From Bacteroidales bacterium (GTDB taxonomy: Bacteria > Bacteroidota > Bacteroidia > Bacteroidales > UBA932): 64,000 nt of DNA. The stretch covers positions 1-64,000 of the forward strand of contig JAEEIQ010000019.1 in the NCBI GenBank assembly GCA_016281435.1, read 5' to 3'. This document shows, in pieces, positions 58,968 to 64,000 of the stretch (position 1 is the first letter of the stretch; each line of letters begins with the position of its first letter). Below the pieces are notes generated by a model. It was not told where the DNA came from. It saw only the letters and a list, made by a program, of their open reading frames with translations, and searched no databases. The position numbers and the translations under genes are program-made.

Positions 58968-60692
58968 TCACTTCTTTTCTACAAGTTCGTATCTTCCGGT
59001 CTTCCGTCCGCCGTCTATGGTCACGTTGCCCTTCGTCACGCTGATGAGGCGATAGATGTCCATGTCAAAGTTGCATCCGCGGAACTCAGCCCGGCTGTTC
59101 TTGCCCTGGAGGGTGATGTACGCCGTACCCCGGCTCTTGTCGGTCGAAGTCTTGCCGAAATTCCAGTCGCAGTCCTCGAAAACCATGGGCCTGGGATTGG
59201 ATATGGTGTTTCCGATCGAAATGTCCGTCCCGTCCTTGGAGAAGGTGCAGCGGCGGCAGACCACCGGGTTTTTCGTCTCGGAAGCGAAGCGTCCGGTGTA
59301 GAGGTTGCGTACCGTGCCGTAGCATGCCGTGACCCGGCAGTCCTCCAGGAGGACCGCGTCGGAGAACGGATTCCGCACGTCCGTGCAGCGTATGAGCCGG
59401 CGGACGGTGTTGGTTGAATTGATGCTCCAGCATGGGTTGTCGCATTCCGTGAAGTTGTACTCCACAAGCCGGCCTATGCCTTCTGCAAGGGCCGTGTTGA
59501 CGGTATAGCCGTTCACGTCCTTCCAGCGGCAGCGTATGAATTCGGCCTTCGGAAGATCGGCGTACATGGTCGCCACCTGGCAGCTGCCGTCAGTGGCGAA
59601 AGTGCAGTCCTCGAGCCTGAAGCTGAGGCCGGCCATGCCCTTGACTCCGGAATCCCTCGATCCGGCCACGTTGATGCAGGCCGACTGGCCCCTGTCCTTG
59701 TACAGGGCCTGCGAGGAACCGCAGTTGAAGAATTCGCAGTCCTTGAAACGGAGTTCCCCGTCGCAGGCATGGGTGTAGATGCCGTGCTCCCCGACATTGC
59801 GTATCCTGAGCCCGTCGAAGAGCATGTCGCTGATGCGGTAAGTGCAGATGCCGCATGCCACCGCGTTCTGCAGGGTGACGTCCCTGACGGTTCCGCCCTT
59901 GTTGCTTCCGAGGGAAAGCAGGCACTGGGAACCCCTTACCGGAATTTCTTCACGGCTGTCGGCGCCCCCGTCGACCGTAAGCCGGGAAAGCGTGCAGCCG
60001 TCTCCCGTCATCTCCACAAGGCCGTAGATGCTCCTGAGCTCCGTCGGACTTGCTCCCTGCGGCAGTGGAATGGATGCATCTTCCACCTTTCCGAAATCGA
60101 TGGAAAGAAGGGTCGCGCCGTTGAAGTCGATGCTGTGGGTGCCGCAGCGGACCTTTCCGTAAACCTCATAGGTTGCTTTCGGAACCGAGACCTGCGCCCC
60201 TTCCCGGTGCAGGGTGATGAAATTGTTGAGGGCGGTGGAGGCGCAGAGTCCTTTTGCCGGCTTCTTCAGTCCCGTCCATGCAGCGGGGCAGTTCTCGCCC
60301 GCCCAGCTGCCGGTGAGGATGACCCCTCCGGTGTTGCGGGAGACATAGTTGTAAGATCCGGAGCGCAGGTAACCGCGGTATCGCATGATTCCCGGCCGGA
60401 AGATTTCTTTCGACTGCGAAATGACCCTGGTCCCGTTGCCTTTCAGGGTCCCGTTGCTGAACGCTCCGCCTTTGAAATACAGGATGCAGCCCGCCGGAAT
60501 GGCTTTCGCCCCACCGCCGAGGTCTATCTCGCTCCGGATTTCGTAGAGGCAGTCCTTCAGGGTGAAATCGTCCGGAGAAGACGCCATCTTGTATGCCAGT
60601 CCCGCCTGGCGCGCCGTTCTCTTCGGGGAAGCGGCGTGAAGGGGCAGGATCAGGAGGCCCATGGCGATTGCAAGAAGCATCCTTTTCATCAT
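58968..60692 (-). CDS. Secreted right-handed parallel beta-helix protein
   Basis: A 574-residue protein with a signal peptide ([21 protein letters not shown]). A second start one codon on is equally possible. The rest is a beta-helix with short repeated coils rich in N, G and C ([60 protein letters not shown]). More than a dozen cysteines fall at coil turns, a pattern of stacked Cys ladders. Beta-helix proteins in such clusters are often lyases, epimerases or structural surface proteins; I see no decisive catalytic motif. Its start overlaps the GT2 gene by four bases. Confidence 0.8.
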   Translation of the reverse strand: MMKRMLLAIAMGLLILPLHAASPKRTARQAGLAYKMASSPDDFTLKDCLYEIRSEIDLGGGAKAIPAGCILYFKGGAFSNGTLKGNGTRVISQSKEIFRPGIMRYRGYLRSGSYNYVSRNTGGVILTGSWAGENCPAAWTGLKKPAKGLCASTALNNFITLHREGAQVSVPKATYEVYGKVRCGTHSIDFNGATLLSIDFGKVEDASIPLPQGASPTELRSIYGLVEMTGDGCTLSRLTVDGGADSREEIPVRGSQCLLSLGSNKGGTVRDVTLQNAVACGICTYRISDMLFDGLRIRNVGEHGIYTHACDGELRFKDCEFFNCGSSQALYKDRGQSACINVAGSRDSGVKGMAGLSFRLEDCTFATDGSCQVATMYADLPKAEFIRCRWKDVNGYTVNTALAEGIGRLVEYNFTECDNPCWSINSTNTVRRLIRCTDVRNPFSDAVLLEDCRVTACYGTVRNLYTGRFASETKNPVVCRRCTFSKDGTDISIGNTISNPRPMVFEDCDWNFGKTSTDKSRGTAYITLQGKNSRAEFRGCNFDMDIYRLISVTKGNVTIDGGRKTGRYELVEKK

Positions 60693-61624
60693 CCGAGCCG
60701 TTTCATGAATTTGTAAACCGCGCAGTACTTTCCGGGGAAAAGCCCGAAGAGGACGGCCTCGATGCGGTATTTGAGGCTGCTGCGGCGAAGAGGGCCGAAG
60801 AGGCGTTTCCTCTCCGAGAGAGCCTTGTCAAAGCGGTCCTGCTCCTCCTTCCCGTTCTCGATTATCTCGTAAAGCGCGTCGTTGACAAGCACGCTGATCC
60901 TTCGGTCGAAGACCTTCCGGACATCGGCTTCCACGGCCCTTGCGTTCTGGAAATCGAGAAGGCTTTCCGCCACCGTGAGGCAGTCGAAAGCCTTTTTCGG
61001 CCTGCGGCTGCGGGTAATGGATCCGGGGCTCCGGAATACGAAATACAGGGCCTCCGGAATCACTTTCGCGCTGCGGGCGCAGTAGAGCATGCGCGGGGTG
61101 AATTCGTTGTCTTCGTGGTATATCCCGGGACGGAATCGCAGGCCTTCGTCCATAAGGAACTGCCTCCTGTACACATAGAACGGGGCTCCGGAAAGGAACT
61201 TGTCGTCCAGGAGCACGTCACGGCCGGATGCCGCCGATTCCGGGATGATGTTCCTGTCCGCATCTTCCCCGTCGTTGCGCGTCCTTATCGGGATGACGTC
61301 CGGCCGGCCCGCCGAGGCCCCGGCGATGAGGGAAACGGCGTCGGGTGCGATATGGTCATCACTGTCCACGAACCATACATAGTCTCCCGATGCGGCCTCG
61401 AGCCCGGCGTTGCGGGCGGCGCTGAGCCCCTGATTCGGCTGGCTGATGATGCGGTGCTCCGGCCAGCCTTCGAGCATTTCCCCGGCAATCTTCAGGGAAG
61501 AGTCGGTGGAACCGTCGTTCACTATTATGATCTCGGAGCCGGCCCCTGCCGCCATGCAGGACTGCAGGCAGCGCGGGAGGTATTCCTCCATGTTGTAAAC
61601 GGGTATGACTATCGACAGGAACAT
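60689..61624 (-). CDS. GT2 family glycosyltransferase
   Basis: A 311-residue GT-A type enzyme. MFLSIVIPVYNMEEYLPRCLQSC and IIIVNDGSTDSSLKIA carry the nucleotide-sugar motif, SAARNAGLEAASGDYVWFVDSDDHIAPDA the DxD motif (DSDD), and FLMDEGLRFRPGIYHEDNEFTPRML the later ED motif. It should act in the cytoplasm on the lipid-linked repeat unit, donor unknown. Four bases overlap with the beta-helix gene and three bases separate it from the polymerase. Confidence 0.92.
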   Translation of the reverse strand: MFLSIVIPVYNMEEYLPRCLQSCMAAGAGSEIIIVNDGSTDSSLKIAGEMLEGWPEHRIISQPNQGLSAARNAGLEAASGDYVWFVDSDDHIAPDAVSLIAGASAGRPDVIPIRTRNDGEDADRNIIPESAASGRDVLLDDKFLSGAPFYVYRRQFLMDEGLRFRPGIYHEDNEFTPRMLYCARSAKVIPEALYFVFRSPGSITRSRRPKKAFDCLTVAESLLDFQNARAVEADVRKVFDRRISVLVNDALYEIIENGKEEQDRFDKALSERKRLFGPLRRSSLKYRIEAVLFGLFPGKYCAVYKFMKRLG

Positions 61625-61627
61625 CGT

Positions 61628-62713
61628 TTATTGCCAGATAAAGGTGAACAGGGCCGTGTTGTCGGCGGCGTTCGACATAAAGCCGGCGAATGTCAGCAGG
61701 TCGAGCGCCACCAATACGGTGAAAGCTATCGAGCGCTTGCTCCTCCAGAGGTACATCAGCGTGAAGGCGGTGAAGATGTACTCGAATCCGATAAAATAGT
61801 AGTTGATCCTGGAGAAGATATGGCTCTCGATGAATACGTATTTCCACAGAAGCCCGAAGAACATGAGGTCGTATATTATGCGGACTTCCGGGCGGTCCAG
61901 TCCGTTCTTGACGTCGTTGCTCAGCCAGATGAGGTATGCGGCGGTCGCGATACTGACCCAGTATCCCACGCCCCTGTGAGTCAGGACGCTGTAAATCTTC
62001 TCCGAATTCTGCTCCAGATAGTGCGAATAGCCCAGCATCTCCAATATCGGTCCTCCTTCATCTCCGAGATTGGCGGTGATGGCCGAACGGGAGACAACCA
62101 GCGCCGCGGCAAACAGCGCATATTCCAGCCAGATGCTGTTGAAGTACCCTCCTTTCTTTATCCTGAACAGCGGATAGAAGATTACCAACAGCAGGGCTGA
62201 ATAGTGCATGCTGGCCGCGAGGGCTACGAGCAGATAGTATTTGAGCCATGACTGGTCCCTGATTGCGGGAATGGCGCATGCGAAGAGCGTGAAGGCCAGC
62301 TGCTGCCTCAGTCCGTTAGCATAGGTCAGCCATACACATTCGAGCATGAAGGTGACAGCAAGGAAGGGATATACGTCCTTGTCATCCTTCAGGGACCAGT
62401 AAACGAGGAAAAGCTGCGTGAAGGCGAAGAAGCCGAAGAACAGTGTCACCGGCATATGCGCCCTCGCCATGGACATCAGCAAAAGCAGCCATCCGGGCTC
62501 GTCCTTCTCCGGCAGTTCGCCACGGAGGGCGTCGTTGTAAATCTGCAGGTAACCGCTGTAATCCATCCCTACGTTATTGCGGAATGCGAACACGACCGTA
62601 TAGAAGAGTATTCCGATACATGCGTACCAGAACGTCTTCTTGTCCGCGGCTTCCTTGCTGAAGAAGAAAAGCGCGCAGAACAGGACGAGATATACGGTCA
62701 AACTTTCAAGCAT
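61628..62713 (-). CDS. EpsG/Wzy-type polysaccharide polymerase
   Basis: A 361-residue membrane protein with about ten hydrophobic segments. It shows the EpsG family pattern: FRNNVGMDYSGYLQIY near the N-terminus, CVWLTYANGLRQQLAFTLFACAIPAI (the RQQLA motif) and WLKYYLLVALAASMHYSALLLVIFYPL. It probably polymerises repeat units at the periplasmic face, in a Wzx/Wzy-dependent scheme with the adjacent flippase. The polymer type is unknown. Confidence 0.88.
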   Translation of the reverse strand: MLESLTVYLVLFCALFFFSKEAADKKTFWYACIGILFYTVVFAFRNNVGMDYSGYLQIYNDALRGELPEKDEPGWLLLLMSMARAHMPVTLFFGFFAFTQLFLVYWSLKDDKDVYPFLAVTFMLECVWLTYANGLRQQLAFTLFACAIPAIRDQSWLKYYLLVALAASMHYSALLLVIFYPLFRIKKGGYFNSIWLEYALFAAALVVSRSAITANLGDEGGPILEMLGYSHYLEQNSEKIYSVLTHRGVGYWVSIATAAYLIWLSNDVKNGLDRPEVRIIYDLMFFGLLWKYVFIESHIFSRINYYFIGFEYIFTAFTLMYLWRSKRSIAFTVLVALDLLTFAGFMSNAADNTALFTFIWQ

Positions 62714-62738
62714 CAGTCGTCAAAGCTTTTGTGCGGGC

Positions 62739-64000
62739 TCACCGCAGGCGTATCGGAGTCCCCCCGGAAATGACTTTCTTCAGGCACAGGGCAAGTATCC
62801 CGTTCAGCACCAGGGCTGCCGCAATCCTTATCCAGAGGCCGGTTCCGGCGGAGACAATGATGAAAAATATGCAGATGAACAGCGCAAGGGCCGGGATATA
62901 ACCTTGAGGCAGTGACAGGTGCAGCGTCCGCTCCGAAATAATGTACATCGTGTAGTAGGTGACGATCCTCGAAAGGCCGAGGCTGACGGGGATGACGATG
63001 ATGCCGAACCTGCGTATCGTCAGAAGCATGGCGAGTATGTTGAAAAGGCTTCCGGCGACGTATGCGATGCTGATGTACTTGGTGTCCCTGCTGACGGAAA
63101 TGCCGGATGCGGCGACAGGGAACAAGATATACATGCACATGGGGAAGCAAAGCAGGATAATGTACCTGGAAGCGTCGATGTAGGAAGGGTTGCTGAGAAG
63201 AAGGACTATTTCCCGGGCGAACAGGGACAGGAGGCTGGTCAGGCTGATTATGGCTATCATGGCCGTCGAATAAAGCCGCCCCGTCATCTTCTTGAAATCA
63301 GGTTTGCCGTAGTTCTCGAACAGGAAAGGATTCCATACGTTGCTGAACGCCACGTTTATAAGCGCGAAGACCGACGTTATGCTGAGCGCAATCGAGTAAA
63401 CGCCGAGGTCTTCGACCGAGATGAATTTCTTTATCAGTATCTGGCCCAGGGAATTGTCGAACCAGTTGGCGAGAATGGCCGGGAGGGTCGGAAGAGCAAA
63501 CAGCAGAAGCCTCTTAAGATAGGGGAAAGAGTAGGACAGCCCGATGTCTTCACGGTTCACGAATACGAAAATGGCGATGGCGACCAGTTCTCCCGCCAGG
63601 ACTCCGAAGAATACGCTCTGGATGCCGAGACGCAGGTACACGACCCCGTAAACGGAGATGCCTATCTGGATGAGGAGCTGGAGCAGACTTCCTACTGCGA
63701 AGGTCACCGGTTTCTTGTGGAATCTGGTGAGGATGGCGAAGTAGGACATCAGGCTTCCGGCGGGGATGCTCATCAGCATGAAGATGAAAGCCAGTTCGAA
63801 GCGGCCGTCTATGCCCAGCACCCGCCCCATCCAGAAGTGGCGGCTGAGAATCATCACGGCCATTACTGTCAGGGACAGGCTGAGAATGGAATACAGCCCG
63901 GTAGAAACCATCTTTTTCCTGTCGATGTCCTTCTCGTAATAATCCCTGGATACGGCGGTGTGTATCTCCAGGTTTGAAAATATGCCGATAATGCCCTTGC
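62739..64000 (-). CDS. Wzx-type oligosaccharide flippase, 5' end outside the window
   Basis: At least 420 residues are visible and the frame stays open to the right edge (last full codon ends at 63998), so the N-terminus is missing. An internal ATG at 63911 is not the start, because the upstream residues (GIIGIFSNLEIHTAVSRDYYEKDIDRKKM) are typical flippase sequence. About 11 hydrophobic segments follow, with YLKRLLLFALPTLPAILANWFDNSLGQILIKKF and an MVF/MATE-like C-terminal half. It would move lipid-linked repeat units across the inner membrane. It ends 25 bases before the polymerase gene. Confidence 0.9.
   Translation of the reverse strand, partial: KGIIGIFSNLEIHTAVSRDYYEKDIDRKKMVSTGLYSILSLSLTVMAVMILSRHFWMGRVLGIDGRFELAFIFMLMSIPAGSLMSYFAILTRFHKKPVTFAVGSLLQLLIQIGISVYGVVYLRLGIQSVFFGVLAGELVAIAIFVFVNREDIGLSYSFPYLKRLLLFALPTLPAILANWFDNSLGQILIKKFISVEDLGVYSIALSITSVFALINVAFSNVWNPFLFENYGKPDFKKMTGRLYSTAMIAIISLTSLLSLFAREIVLLLSNPSYIDASRYIILLCFPMCMYILFPVAASGISVSRDTKYISIAYVAGSLFNILAMLLTIRRFGIIVIPVSLGLSRIVTYYTMYIISERTLHLSLPQGYIPALALFICIFFIIVSAGTGLWIRIAAALVLNGILALCLKKVISGGTPIRLR

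Noticed and set aside
1..64000. tRNA, rRNA, insertion sequences, prophage or integrase genes
   Set aside because: I looked for T-loop-like GGTTCGA motifs with stem context, transposase domains and attachment-site repeats and saw none I could support.

Overview
The window is a 64 kb piece of a Bacteroidota (Bacteroidales) chromosome, moderately GC-rich and probably gut-associated. The evidence is a SusC/SusD pair, a hybrid two-component regulator with a Reg_prop propeller, surface lipoproteins with BACON domains, a DksA-like protein with a degraded zinc finger, and several promoters of the Bacteroidota type (TTG, about 18-20 bases, TAnnTTTG). I could not run a database search, so genus-level placement is not attempted. 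Coding density is high and many neighbours overlap by 1-14 bases.

Positions 1-21,618 are mostly core genes. They start with the 3' end of an Rpn-type nuclease gene, a 51-bp tandem repeat of small hairpins, and a small outer-membrane barrel. A co-directional run follows: xseA-xseB, then the alpha-glucan (glycogen) set glgB, GH133-type debranching enzyme, GT4/GT5 glucan synthase-like glycosyltransferase, GH57 amylase and glgP, closed by ribF. Next come greA-HIT-thioredoxin-fold lipoprotein, the divergent tsaB/cvpA pair, and ileS-dksA-like-lspA-uxuA.

Positions 21,834-48,527 are a polysaccharide utilisation locus (PUL) built of two minus-strand blocks around a plus-strand regulator. The upstream block is a GH88-DUF2264 fusion, SusC, SusD, a GH2-like enzyme, a clan GH-A/CBM96-like enzyme, a GH43 enzyme and a BACON lipoprotein. 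It converges with the hybrid two-component gene on a strong terminator. The second block, divergent from the regulator, is GH115 alpha-glucuronidase, an agarase-like GH-A enzyme and an SGNH esterase. The mix points to a uronic-acid-rich, acetylated heteropolysaccharide. uxuA next door handles a glucuronate catabolic step, and no polysaccharide lyase is visible here.

Positions 48,670-64,000 hold a small barrel protein with its own promoter and terminator. The rest is one long minus-strand cell-surface polysaccharide cluster: Wzx-type flippase (cut by the window edge), EpsG/Wzy-type polymerase, GT2, beta-helix protein, hexapeptide acetyltransferase, GT4, N-acetyl-sugar amidotransferase, two-domain dehydrogenase, heparinase-like protein, WbuB-like GT4, WecA-type initiating transferase, and finally ung.

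The least expected item is a pair of related palindromic elements of about 150 bp at 14,438-14,582 and 21,676-21,827. Each sits in a tail-to-tail gene gap, with matching internal spacing and end motifs.
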